64,000 nt of DNA from Pezizomycotina sp. ARF18 (taxonomy: Eukaryota > Ascomycota), in NCBI GenBank assembly GCA_002224055.1, contig AZLU01000100.1, positions 1 through 64,000 on the forward strand. The letters run 5' to 3'. The notes beneath the pieces are model-generated. The model searched no databases and was not told where the DNA came from. It was given only the letters and a program-made list of their open reading frames with translations. Below, in pieces: positions 11,472 to 22,682 of the stretch (position 1 is the stretch's first letter; each line of letters begins with the position of its first letter). Both the position numbers and the translations under genes were made by a program.

Positions 11472-12690
11472 ACGTGAGGCACCAGCCTGTGAGCCAGCAC
11501 CGGCAGCGAGCCAGCCATGCCAAGAAATGCCAAGACCACAAAAATCTATGGAATCCTATAATATATAAATAATGATCGAAGGCTTAAGAACCACGAAATA
11601 GTAAAAAAAAGAACCATCTAGGTCCTAACTGATTGGGCGTTTAAAATTATATAGTAATTATATAGTAAAATAAATAACGGGTAGGGTTCTAGCCTCTAGT
11701 CCTTTCCCTCTATTCTATTTCTCTTTCTCCTAGTTATTGCCTGTAGATGTAGCTCCCGCGCTAGCTACTCTATATAGCCCTTCTATAACTTCGTGTTTTT
11801 TACTCTGGTAAGCATACCTTTATAGCACCGATACCCGCTAGTAACTTACTATTATCTAATACTTTAGCCTTACTAATATTATATAGCTGCTAGGCTCTAC
11901 GGTCTTCTAATCTAATTCTAAGTCATAACTTAACATTTCTACCTTTTATAAATCTACTTATATAAAGGATGTAGCTATAGCCTATAAACCTTATTAAATA
12001 GGGATATAATAGGCGCTAAAGAAGCCTAGATCTAGCTAATAATATCTTCTCTAGTACCGCTAGATACCATACTAGATTAGTTTTATTATGAGGTAGCTAA
12101 ATCTATTAGATCTAGGTCTTAATTTAAGGTGGAACTTTTATAATCTATATTAGTTCTTAGTATTTACCGCTCTTATAGCTATTTATTGAATCGAAGCATT
12201 TATTCTAGTACGTATATAGATTTAAATAGCATAGCTCCGGCGTACTTTTAGGCACCCTATATAATATTAGGGTAAAACTAAGGTTGCAGGCTTTACTTAT
12301 TAGTTAATAAAGTTCGTTTTGCCATCGGGGCCATATTATAGCGCATAAAGTCCTCTTATTAAGAGATAGTCTATTTCCGGTACGATAGCTATTGAGGGCT
12401 TCCGTTAGGCGGGCTTCCTTCTGCCCGGGATTAGGCTCGAATACAGTAGTTAACTAGCTATGGTAATGTCTAGGCGTGTCAGTATTGCCTAATGTGTTAA
12501 TAAAATAGAGTTCTGTTGATTATAATCCTTGTATCGATAAGCTTTTTATTGGGATATAGGCATATAGGGGGCCCGGAGCCACGATGGTGCCCGGGATGGC
12601 TATTTATTTTTTTTTTTTTTTTATGGCAGCTACCGTTGTCTTAGTAACTGGCTCGCTGCCGGTGCTAGCTCGCAGGCTGGCGCCCCACGT
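11472..12690. mobile_element. Non-autonomous TIR element, 1,219 bp, GC-rich ends
   Basis: The left TIR 11472-11514 (starts acgtgaggcacc) and the reverse complement of the right TIR 12648-12690 (starts acgtggggcgcc) match at 39 of 43 positions. All four differences are transitions (A/G or C/T). TA flanks both sides (11470-11471 and 12691-12692), consistent with TA target duplication. The TIRs are about two-thirds G+C, whereas the interior is AT- and TpA-rich (endless tata, ctag, ttat) with no open frame, as expected after RIP. A T run of about 16 lies just inside the right end. Superfamily uncertain: the TA duplication suggests Tc1/mariner or a related group, but the TIR sequence is unlike the element at 6699. 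Confidence 0.82.
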
Positions 12691-13010
12691 TAGCAGTGAG
12701 CGGTAGCATAAGCAATCTGGAACTGCGAAAGACTCAGGCCAGAAGCAATATAACGAAATGGGAGAGAGTCACAGTCTTAAACAATTACATGATAATACTG
12801 ATAGATCTCAATGCTACAGTACCGACTATTTCAACGACCGCTGCTGAATTTTATTCAATATGTACAACTTTGTCCATAAAGGTACAATCTTTGTAAAGGC
12901 GACTCAACCTGATGTGGAACATCTCATAAAGCTCTTATTGTTCCTTTTTCTTTCGGAGTTTTTTTTTTTTTTTTAAACATTACTCTTATGCTCACATCAA
13001 CATCGTAGCT
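12691..13010. other. Intergenic with poly-T (12959-12974)
   Basis: Flank of the TIR element and 3' side of the permease gene. No gene seen. Confidence 0.4.
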
Positions 13011-14565
13011 TTACCTCCTAAAGAACTTCTTCTCCAAATAGCGAGCAGGGATATATGAAATCAACGTCACCACGAACGTGAACTCATTCGCGATATCGCC
13101 GCCGAATTCCCCGATAACCTTACGAGAGGCCCGACGTACCACGTCTCCACCATGCCCATACACCAAGCGACCACGCCAATCCGAACGCGACCAGAGCGCC
13201 GATACCAGCGCAGCCGGTCGGGATCGTTCCAACCTCGAGGTCGTAATTATCAAAGTTACCGCCGCGGAAAAAGTAGTGCTCAGAAAATACGATGACGAAT
13301 ATGAGGTGGACCAGTATCCCAGGAGGGAGAGAAGTTCTGTAGGTACTGGTTGAGGTGTTCGCGACCGCCGAGGGCGAGCGCCATGATGACCGCGAAGCAC
13401 AGAAGCGTCCAGATGAAACGCGGGACGCGAGCGCACGGGCGGCGAACTGCTGGCAAGAGATCGCTGAGGAGTAGATGAGATGATGTTCACGTTGATACCC
13501 GAGAGCACGAGAAGGGTAAGGATGAACTTCGCGAAGCCGTGCGGATGGAGGAAGGTCTGGATGAGGTATCGAGGCCTTGTTGCTTGTACGTACTCTCCCA
13601 CTCGGGCTTATGTTGAGTGAGGAAGCGACGACACACCCGCGATCATGCCGATGGAAGTCGGGAGAGCGATACCCAACGTCGTCATGATGAAGACCTTAAC
13701 TCGGCTCGTATTAGCGGTAGTGGACGTAGTAGTCCGAGGCCATAGTGCACCACGATGCGCTGGAACCGTAGATGATGGCGAGGAGGCTGAGGACTGTGCC
13801 GGAGAAGGTGGAACCTTTCAGTTCGGTCTTGGTCTTGTTGTCGGCGTACTCTCCGGTCTCACCGAATATTATCAGGAAGATGATGAAGAATATGAGCCAA
13901 GCGTAGCGCTCGTAGATGAGAATCGCCTTAAGGCCGACGAAGGATATTATCAGGGCGACGACGGCCAAGATGACGATACCGAGCGCGAGGGAAACGCGAC
14001 CGTCGGCGACGGCGTTCAGAGCCAGACCACCGTAATACAAGATACGCGGCCCATCCGATCTGCACGATCGCGTTCAGGGCGGCTACGATCTTGTTCGGCC
14101 ACCAGCCGAAGCTGTACCGACTCACGGAAATCTGCGGAGACCAGTGGCAGCGCCGTAGGTCGCGCAGTGGCCTGTAACAGCCGCTCCGAGTAGGGATCCG
14201 AAGATCGTGATGACGATGGACTGCCGCAAGCTGAGCCCGAACTCCCATCCGAGGAAGCCGTAGCGAAGCAACTCGTGTTCATGGTACCGGAAGCCCAGAG
14301 CAGAGCCATGGTCATTTTGCTTCGCCATGAGACTGGCTTCTTTTCCTCGGCAATTTACGGACGATGGCTTCGGACTCCATGCCCAGCTTCTCATCTAGCC
14401 GCGCCTCCAGCCTGCGCAGCCTGGAAAGGATGCCGTTATCTTGACGACCTCGACGCCATCGTAGAGTGATACATTGCGCTCGGCGCCACGTTGGTTGTGG
14501 TTCGTCGCTACGCCCTTCTCGTCCGCCGCGACGTAGTTGCCGTTGCCGCTCTCCTCGTCTGACAT
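13011..14565 (-). CDS. NCS1-family purine-cytosine permease (Fcy2-like)
   Basis: Plasma-membrane proton symporter for cytosine, adenine, guanine and hypoxanthine in characterised Fcy2/FcyB relatives. Begins MSDEESGNGNYVAADEK; then the NCS1 landmarks in order: ARLDEKLGMESEA, WASGTMNTSC, FGLSLRQSIVITIFGSLLGA, GHCATYGAATGLR, QISVSRYSFGWWPNK (the NCS1 signature), LIISFVGLKAILIYERYAW, IFGETGEYADN, SASWCTMASDYYVHY, LVLSGINVNIIS, RVPRFIWTLLCFAVI, and the tail IGEFGGDIANEFTFVVTLIS to FFRR. Order and length (about 515 codons) match the family. At least six frame changes separate these blocks; each block is well conserved, so base-level indel error is likelier than decay. No intron needed. It sits alone between the TIR element and the second Cys/His block, with no purine catabolic neighbour. 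Confidence 0.88.
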
Positions 14566-15820
14566 GTTTTTTCTCCCTTCGATTGGCGAGTTAATTGGCA
14601 AGGGTTCTAGAATACGAAATAGAAACTCCACCAGTAGCACAGTAAATTTCCTAAACGCTCGGTAGCCTAGCCTTGAACGAATCTAGAAGATGTCAAGACT
14701 TCGCCGAGATGTGCCCAGACATTCATTTAAATACTTCGAGAAGGTCCGGAGCAGAAATGAAAGGGACAGCATTGGAACAGAGAAAAATGCTATACAAAAT
14801 GTAAACAAAATAGAGCGCGATAAGGATCAAGACTGGGGCTCGCAATAGACGGCAAATACCTAGATAAACCAGAAGAGGATACTCGAAACAGCGATCAGGA
14901 TTTTCACGAACCCCTTCGGGCAGCTGCTGGCGACCTCCGAGTAGTCGAACTAATCAAAATGCTTGGAAAGGAAGGCATGTCTCACGCTGTCCTACGCTGG
15001 ATCTTCTGGGGCAAACGTTCGAACTAGGCAGCTGCTCTAAATGCTTATCATGAGAGCTCCACTTTTTGCCTACAACATTTAGAGTGTATACTTTTCAAAG
15101 AACCACGAATCAATGAGCGGATCCTGGTGCTGGTCCCCGCACGATTTTAGATGATTTGCAAGTTTTCGTCTTTTTAACCGCAATTTTAAATCCTTTCCAA
15201 TGGGATTCCAAGTGGCCTCTAGCGCTTCTAGAAGTGTGTAAGTGCAGGATCGCCGCTTATATCTATCCTGCACAATCCGACGGCGCAGTACAAGTTTTCT
15301 GCGTTTTTGGCCGCGGCACTCCCGGCTCACGGTGGCGCCGTTCTTATTCTTCCTTCCACGCGCGCGACAGCGAAAGTGTTTTTCTTCGCAGTAAACTTAC
15401 GAAAAAATATGAAAGGCCTTGTTACAATATTGTTCTCGTCCTCCAAGCTAGTTAGGATCGGATCATAAGGCGTACATTGCTGAATGGAAGAACATTCTTG
15501 AATGCGATCTATCCCAGTAATTTAGAATGATCATTTTAGCGGTATCACTTGCCATGCACGCGTTAAAACTTCCGGAGTTTCTAATAATACGAAATAACCG
15601 TAAGGCTGAATGATCACGGCAGACATTTGAACTTTGTGAGAACTCAAAGCAAATACTTGTGGCCCGAACTGGCAATTTGAGTCAGCTGACAACGTGGAAT
15701 ATGACATTGTCTACGGGCCACGATCAGAATATAGTTAAGGAAAAGCAATGTGTTCCTCATCACAATTATAATCTGCCCTCAAAACATGGAGTAGCGGATG
15801 GAAGCCAACCGAATCGTCTC
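14566..15820. other. Intergenic, 5' side of the permease gene
   Basis: No gene recognised. It should contain the permease promoter; no clear TATA or regulator site could be assigned. Confidence 0.45.
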
Positions 15821-16366
15821 TTAAGTTCCCCACCAACGTTCAAAGGTCTTGCGCTGTCCCATTCGACGACTCCGCTGGAGCAGGTGCACCCCTCGGGAAG
15901 TGCTTCTAACATTTACCTCCGGTTCTTTAAGTGCTTCCATTCCCGTCTCCCCACGCGATTGCTTTCGTATCCATATATGCGTCTTATCCCCCTCCCTTTC
16001 CGCATCCACTTCCTCTCTAGTCTTCCCTTTAATAGATTCTTCATATTCTCTCCATGCTTTATTACCTTCCACTCTCAGCTCATGCAACGCGTTCCTAGCG
16101 CGGTACCTTGCGACCAGATGGTTCCAATTCTCCCTGCCGACTACTGCTCTGATTTCCTTCGCGCGCTGGTGTTCGAATCGTGCTAATAGTTCGTCGTTCT
16201 CGACTGTTTTTGGCGCCTGGAGGTTGTGGATGTGGCAGCGCTCGCACCAATCTAGGAGATCTTCGTGGAAGCGGACGCGAGGACATGGGCAGAACTTAAT
16301 TCCAAGGTCTTTACGGGTTACGACAACGTGATTACATACGAGATAGTTTACGGTGCGTTTACACAT
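15821..16366 (-). CDS. Cys/His-rich Met-Cys family protein, copy 5 (intact)
   Basis: The only copy that reads as one uninterrupted frame, so it is the best reference for the family: 181 residues starting MCKRTVNYLVCNH. Ligands: C2, C11-N-H13, C26-P-C28, D39-W-C41-x2-C44, with the 13-residue spacing between C-x-C and C-x2-C. The spacer from C11 to C-x-C is only 15, against 24-25 in copies 2-4. DLLDWCERCHIHN matches RLLDWCELCHLPN of copy 6, so copies 5 and 6 form a subgroup. The rest is charged and helical (ELLARFEHQRAKEIRAV, KAWREYEESIKGKTREEV). No signal peptide or membrane segment. Function unknown. Confidence 0.8.
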   Translation of the reverse strand: MCKRTVNYLVCNHVVVTRKDLGIKFCPCPRVRFHEDLLDWCERCHIHNLQAPKTVENDELLARFEHQRAKEIRAVVGRENWNHLVARYRARNALHELRVEGNKAWREYEESIKGKTREEVDAEREGDKTHIWIRKQSRGETGMEALKEPEVNVRSTSRGVHLLQRSRRMGQRKTFERWWGT

Positions 16367-16772
16367 GGTGTTCAGGGACCGAATGTCGGGATTGATGATG
16401 ATCTTTAGGATATTCTGTCAATATTTCTGTAAATTTTGCATTCCTTAGATCGCGTTAGTCCTACTCTAGGCAGGCTTGGACACAGAAAATATGTTGCTTC
16501 GTGGTGAATCAGGATTTCAGCCATCAAATTCAGTTATTATGCCACAAAAAAGGTTCAATATGACATCTTGAAGCTTACGCGCTTGAATTCGGGACGTTGG
16601 ATCTCTTTGTTCTTTTACCTACCTCGATAGCCTCATATTCTTCACGAACCGAAGCAGATGTAGAAAGTATACATGCATATCTTAGGCAGACTCCAATTTT
16701 GAGAACGTATGGGCACGCAAGAGATACGCCAGTGCACTCTCTTAACTAGCTACAGAGACAATCTTAAAATCA
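16367..16772. other. Intergenic spacer between paralogues 5 and 6
   Basis: About 400 bases, no gene. Probably holds the promoter of copy 5 and the 3' end of copy 6. Confidence 0.4.
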
Positions 16773-17158
16773 CTACGGAAGCATTCCCATACTCTTCATA
16801 ATCACCTTCAACTTGCCGTTCGTGCTATTGGGATCATTCTCATCAGCCCTTATGATCTTACGCCTGATCCTATAATGCTCCGGGCGTTGCTCTTTCCAAG
16901 ACGTAGCGTAAGCAGCCTCCAAGTCTCTGACTTCTTCTCTCCAAGAGTATCTTTGATGTGCTGCAGATTTTGGTCTCTTAGACCCGAATTATTATCGAGC
17001 AAGGTGTTTGGCAAGTGACACAATTCGCACCAGTCCAGGAGGCGTTGAGTTTGTATTCGCTCATCGCATCCGCAGGGGTAGAAGGAAAGCGAGACGTCGT
17101 GGAGGGGGATGCGGAATGTATGCTGGCAGACGAGGTATTTGAAGGGGATGATGCACAT
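16773..17158 (-). CDS. Cys/His-rich Met-Cys family protein, copy 6 (short)
   Basis: Starts MCIIPFKYLVCQH. Ligands: C2, C11-Q-H13, C29-G-C31, D42-W-C44-x2-C47. The zinc-binding part is followed by a shorter charged tail, which after one frame change near 16930 reads EVRDLEAAYATSWKEQRPE, then YRIRRKIIRADENDPN and ends at 16773. About 128 residues, the shortest member. Same subgroup as copy 5 by the shared LLDWCE-x-C block. All six copies lie on the minus strand, consistent with tandem duplication. Confidence 0.74.
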
Positions 17159-17779
17159 GGTGGGGCTCCGTGGCGGGGTGTATCCTTCGTGTTATGGATA
17201 ACGTTTGTTCTCGTTGAGATAATATGGCCGCGGTAGTTGTAGAGAATCCGGAGTTTTACTTAGTGCGGTTCTAGTATGATCTAGGAACCATACACTGTGT
17301 TTGTTTGTTGATCTTGAGGAGGCGAACGTGGAGCTTGCAGATAAATAGGCAGTAAACATAAAGGCGCTAACCTTCTCTCAGTATTTAATTCAATACTTTA
17401 TGGAGTCGAAGCGTTATTCACAGCTCGTGTGAGCATATTATAGTATCTATCACTATTTCATTCTTTCGTCGTATGTCGACTTGGAGGTGTAGAGAATAAG
17501 TATCTGACTATATATCGCGCCTCTATAAAGTTCAGGTTTCGTCATGGCGCCAGTATTGGTATATCAAGGAGGAACAAACGTTCCGTGTTACTATTATTAG
17601 AGTCAGGTCTTATCTGAACATAGTGCGATACACACACGAGGAAATACCCTCGCATAGAATTCGAGAAAAAACAAAGGTCATACAACGCGACGCTACAATG
17701 CTTGAGGCAACAATGAGCTAAACATGAACGACGATACAAATTGGAAAGACTGCCGGTGTCCTCGTCTTAAGTTTTTTCA
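17159..17779. other. Intergenic
   Basis: No gene recognised between paralogue 6 and the receptor gene. Confidence 0.45.
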
Positions 17780-19021
17780 TCACCTCTTATCGTCCGGCGT
17801 GACCACCAGTTTACTCCTCCCACCGCTACTTTGGCTGTTGATCGTGTTGCCAGGATCACACTCCTTCAAGTAGTCGCTCCGCCGTTGCTGCGCTCGTAGC
17901 TCCCACCACCACTTCTCATTCCCAGCCTCTTCGTACGCTTCCGACATCACCGTCGTCCCCTGTTTTTCCTATCCCTACCGGGCCGAAGGTTATTGTCTAA
18001 CACCGCGTCGGAAACATACAATCTCGTCGGGTCACGCTTGAGCCCCATATTCAGCGTCCATACGGCCGGTAGGCATGTGACCACAATACCTGTCATCATC
18101 TCCAACGCAGCCCAGCTTTGAATCACGCTGATGATCGACTAGCCGCGGTAATCTGAACGTAGATGATTCGGCTAATCGTCACCGCCACGCCGTAGAAGCC
18201 AAACGCGAACATTCCAGCACAGCTCGCCTTGTCCTTCTCTCTAATCGTAAGTATCGGAGTAAGCGGAATGGAATTGAGAAGACAAGGATTTCGGTAAAGA
18301 CGTGAAGCGTCAAGGAGACGATGTACGGCGTCATCATCCAGTATTCGAGGCAGATTTTCAATGGATCGTCGACCTCCCAGTTGGCCGATATCGGCCAGCA
18401 CCAGAAGATGTTCGCGGCGAGGACGGCGATGTACGTTCCCACCACGAGCGCTGCGGAGACGTGAAGGACTTTTCGAAGAATCGGGGCTCGGATATCGGGT
18501 GTTAGAAGTTGGTAGTAGAGAAGTATTAGGGCGCCCTTGACGAGCCTGGAAGGTTATCAGTATCTTTTTTCGTGATATGTTGATGCAGTAAATGAAATGG
18601 AACGAATGCCTTACCACAAAGTCGAATAATACGGTATTGTTGAAACCCACAGCACTTGCAGGAGGTGTTTGAGCGTCGTCTTCTCTATTCTCATGTATAT
18701 GCTGTCGGGATTGTGGAAAGGAACGAAAAGGTTTGCGCGTGAGAAGCCGTTGGCGACGAGCGCCGTATCGCAGGATACGGCCCAGAGGAACGAAACAAGA
18801 GATATCAGAACTACTGCATCACTAGCGCTAAACGTTTGCGGCTTACACGGAGGTAAATTCGTAGGAAAACAAAGATGAATGATACCGCGAGGAAAATCCA
18901 TTCCATCGCCTAGAGTCAGGTTAGTCAAATTCTTGCCACAGTATCTCGCTATATGGAACTCGGAGTAACGTACCACGACGGCGTACGGGTGGCAGGGTAT
19001 GATCGAATACCGCACCATCAT
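17780..19021 (-). CDS. Rhodopsin-domain (PTH11/SAT4-like) integral membrane protein
   Basis: Fungal seven-helix membrane protein of the rhodopsin-domain family, which includes PTH11-like candidate receptors. Start MMVRYSIIPCHPYAVV at 19021. Intron 1 (about 18920-18971, GTACGT...CTCTAG) joins to AMEWIFLAVSFIFVFLRIYLR. A second 69-base intron (18546-18614, GTAAGG...TTCCAG) joins IPYYSTLW to LVKGALILLYYQLLTPDI, which restores the hallmark helix. Next come IAVLAANIFWCWPISANW (family Cys-Trp-Pro motif), YWMMTPYIVSLTLHVFTEIL and IPFRLLRYLRLERRTR. The last helix (MMTGIVVTCLPAVWTL) leads to a cytosolic tail ending SKLVVTPDDKR. About three frame changes. Ligand unknown; no neighbour hints at a pathway. 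Confidence 0.78.
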
Positions 19022-20929
19022 GATCTTCGACGTTTTTCGCTAGAACGTCTTCCAGACGATCACGGAACCTGTCAAGATAAAAGGCGAGTCCGTCCCCTTT
19101 ATTGGCCCCCAAGAGCCTATTCCTTCCAGATCTCCTCCTTCCCTTTCAAATCCTTCCCAGCAAAATTGAAGTGTCTTAGATCTCACGAGTTTCATGCAAC
19201 TTAAAAGGGCAAGATCATAAGCTTATATCGATAATGCTTGATGCAAGGATCCGTCTATAAAATAAAAATAAAACGGGGGTTTTTTTTTTTCGGAATAAGT
19301 ATTACTTTATAATTCTTTGCATATACTGTACAGCATACTGCTTTCTTTGTTAACTGTTATCCGATACCTACCGGCTAATCTCTCCGTCGCTATCCTCTTA
19401 TACTTTTTAGGGCGTTCGAGGGCTTATCACCAACGTTAAAAGGAAGAACGACTACGCCTCTTGCGTAATAGCGTCCACCCAGCGAATCTGCCATAGAGTA
19501 ATTCCTACGCCGAAAATACGAAGTATATATCCCAAGATCAGTGCGTGTGGAGATCCGCTGCCACGCTAGCGCCGGATGCGGCGAAATCTACGAGAAAACA
19601 AACAGCTCAAGAAACAAACACTCCAACAACCGTAGCTGTGAAGCAATCCCTGAGTCGCTAATCTCACGGATTTGTTTGGAACCGGCCAGAGAGCGGCTGG
19701 TGGGTTATTGGAAACGAACCCATGAACCCATACACTATTGCGCGAGTCATAAACCTCTTCTAGTTCTAAAAAGAACGCTGCGAGCATCTCCGTTCGAAAT
19801 GATCGAGTGCTATGGAAGGCTGCTTCTAAGGAGATGGTGATATTATAAACACCGAGATGTCATTGACATATTACGGAAATGGAATAGCCTTCTCATGAAA
19901 CAAATAAAATGTAAACTCGGAAGGGGAAAAATAATAATCCGACGCTTGGAGGGATGATATATCGGGTCCTACAGTGCTATAGGATTCTGAATCGTCTCGT
20001 GTGGCACGCGTTTCTTTATAAACTTCCGATCACGGTGATTGACTTTGCTGTGGCCGGAGGAGTCTTTGTTCCTCTTGACACCGACGCTCGAACATGAATT
20101 ATCCCTCGAAATACTGACAAGGACAACAAATCAAGGACATAGCAACTGTTGCATTTCTAAAGATACTTCCTTCCCACGGTTAGTGAGATGTTTGCGAACT
20201 AGTATAAGTGAATTGCTTAGTATTAAACAACTTCAAGAAATCTTATAATTGTGCGTAATAGGCACGTGCTTTGTAAACCCACGGTCTAACACCATAGGTA
20301 TCAATTCACATCGCGGACCAAAATCGCTTCCGTTCGGCTAGACATGCAGGAAATATCCCCAGTTGTGAATATTCCTTTTGTATCACATTACCATATGCAA
20401 ATGCTGGTGTCGTCGTGCAGAAAGAGCGCACGTGTTTTGGCGTCAAGGGCACGCGGAAGGTGCGGCCTAGCAGGTGCACACGATGTCCTCTAATTCTGTT
20501 TAAAAAGTTGTGCATATAAAGAAGCTAGTTCACCCTCCTCCGAAGGAGGAGGATACTCAGTTGAATACTACTCGATTTTACTCCTATTTACTATTACTAC
20601 ATTATACTATCCATTATACAGTGTGTTGCTTTTGATCGTGACTACACTACACCCCGACACTGGTAGTCAGCTAAACTTGTATAAAAATTAATCGCTCGGC
20701 CGCGGAACCATTGCGACACATACTATTGTCTCGACCAATCGACTAAGTTGGATCACGATATAGTTGATTGTAACCAACTTCTAGCGATGACGGGCGAATT
20801 TGAATCTGAGCTGAACCAGGGACTTTCTTGCACTGTTTGCCAATGTCTCAAGCTAGACATCAAGTGTGCTCCTTTAACATAGAGATCCTTTTTGCCAAGA
20901 GAGGGCCCGAGAGAGCTTCCACTGTAATC
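19022..20929. other. Intergenic, 1.9 kb
   Basis: No gene recognised. Contains a T run near 19281, a small hairpin at 20534 and TATAAAAA at 20680, 250 bases before the secreted NTF2-like gene. Confidence 0.45.
20534..20552. repeat. Perfect 8-bp hairpin (cctcctcc / ggaggagg)
   Basis: cctcctcc, three-base loop gaa, ggaggagg. About 380 bases upstream of the secreted NTF2-like gene. Function unknown; may be chance. Confidence 0.6.
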
Positions 20930-21608
20930 ATGAAGCTCATTCTCGCCGTTGCAGCTGCTATTGCGGCCCTTCCTGCGTTTTCGCTCCCTACTGCAAATAG
21001 CTAATCCTCAGCCAGCTCCTCCATCGAAGTCGTTAAGCCAGCAGCAAGCTACCACCATCGTCAACAAGTGGAATGCGCTATGGAATCCCGGTAAACGCGA
21101 GTTCGACGGTCTCAACAATCTCCTCGACAAGAATTTCGCCTTTTGGGAGGGCGAAACGACTCTCAGCGACCGTAAACCCGTCGCTGTCGGCCCGAACGCA
21201 TTCAAGAAGTGGGTCCAGGATATGACACTCAACCCGAATGGGTATGCCGTCACCGCAAACGAGAAGATCGAGTCTAGCTTCCATTCTGAGGGAGGTCAGC
21301 TAGCGGTATGGTGGATCAACTATAGCAAGACAACTGCCGCCAACCAGAAAAGTGCGTTCGTTCCTGCTACTAATCGTTTTCTGTTGGGTAAATTTAGTTA
21401 ATAGGGCGTAATAATATTGTAGAACCGGCATTAAAGCTGGCACGAGCGTCGTTTGCAAGGGTATAGACATTCTTCAGGTCGATCTCCGCACTCTCAAGAT
21501 CGTAAAGGCGACAACTTCACAAGACTGGTTCATTATTTTGATCAGCTCGGTTACTCCGAGCAGCAAAGGCGCGCCGTTGAATTTTATCCTATTATTCGCA
21601 TTTTATGA
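20930..21608 (+). CDS. Secreted NTF2/SnoaL-like protein
   Basis: Starts with a clear signal peptide, MKLILAVAAAIAALPAFSLP (ATG at 20930). After one frame change it continues NPQPAPPSKSLSQQQ, the helix TIVNKWNALWNPGKREFDG, LLDKNFAFWEGET, AFKKWVQDMTLNP and the strand GGQLAVWWINYSKT, the layout of an NTF2-like cone. A 71-base intron (21352-21422, GTGCGT...TTGTAG) leads to TGIKAGTSVVCKGIDILQVD and KIVKATTSQDWF. A further frame change gives HYFDQLGYSEQQRRAVEF and the stop at 21608. About 200 residues, exported. Catalytic role unknown. It shares the fold but little sequence with the cytosolic gene at 7810. Confidence 0.72.
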
Positions 21609-22682
21609 ACGTCTAATTACCGGATACTCATTGATCAATAAACGAGAATTACGCTTTGGGTTGATTTAACGTTCGAAACGTATCCGAACCTGCGAAGGTG
21701 GCAAGCGAGAGACACATACATATTCTTCATGAGTTCTTTAAGACGTGTCAATCAAATATGATCCCCGCATCTTCCTCTCTTATTATCTTGATTGTTGTAA
21801 TTTATATTAGTGACGAATTCCTTGTCCATGATGTGAGTGATCATGTAGCTACAGACGCCTATAGTTCGCAAGGAAATGACAGCTTCCTTGTCATTCAAAA
21901 TAAATTCAAGTAATTTTATAATTATAATTTTATGACTTAGACACGGTGCGAGACTAATCTCGGTAAATATATTGCTATAACTAGTTAGAATATCGAGCGA
22001 TTCCTTCGCTGAATGTCTCTTAGTGAGACCTGAGTATGATATTAGCCATGGACCCGCTTCATGCTCCCGGTTCACCCAAATATACATTCGAAAGAAGGCC
22101 AGTTGGTGATCTGTGTCACCAGCTGCCTAGCAGTAACAATTCCCAACGAGGGTCTTTTCTAGCAAAACGAAGGTCGTACTGTGCAATCTCGGAAAGGATG
22201 ACATAGTGTGGTAGCCAGGCCTGATCAAATTACAGATTTCGCTGAAGCTTTAGGACGATGATACCGCGAAAGATCGTGAAAACAGTAGCCAGTAGTACCC
22301 TTTTATAACCCTTGACTCATCATCATTTCTTCTTCCAATAGAAGCATTATATTTGCAACTATATAGCTTTAATACTATAGCTGCATGTGCACTTAATACG
22401 GGAACGCACTGCGGAGGTCGCCCCGCTTTGCCCATACGGATAAAGAATTAAAGTCCGAAATAGTGTTTGAGCCGCGGAGGTGGGCGCAGCGTTTCATCGT
22501 TGCATTCAATTCGTTGCTCAGAGTGGACTCATCCATGTTCGTCGTGCCCCCTTTTAATAACCTTCTTCTATAACCCAGCCTTCTTTTCCCCTGAGGACTA
22601 TATAGAGGAACCATATCCACAATACTGATGGTTCACGACCCTGATGATAATTTCAGCTCAAATAGAGACTAGTGAGGGCAAT
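21609..22682. other. Intergenic
   Basis: No gene recognised on either strand. Confidence 0.45.

Noticed and set aside
20787-20882. 31-codon frame with SCTVCQCLKLDIKC, resembling a Zn2Cys6 start
   Set aside because: Spacing after C-x2-C is eight rather than six, the second Cys cluster is absent, and it stops at once; probably chance or a tiny remnant.
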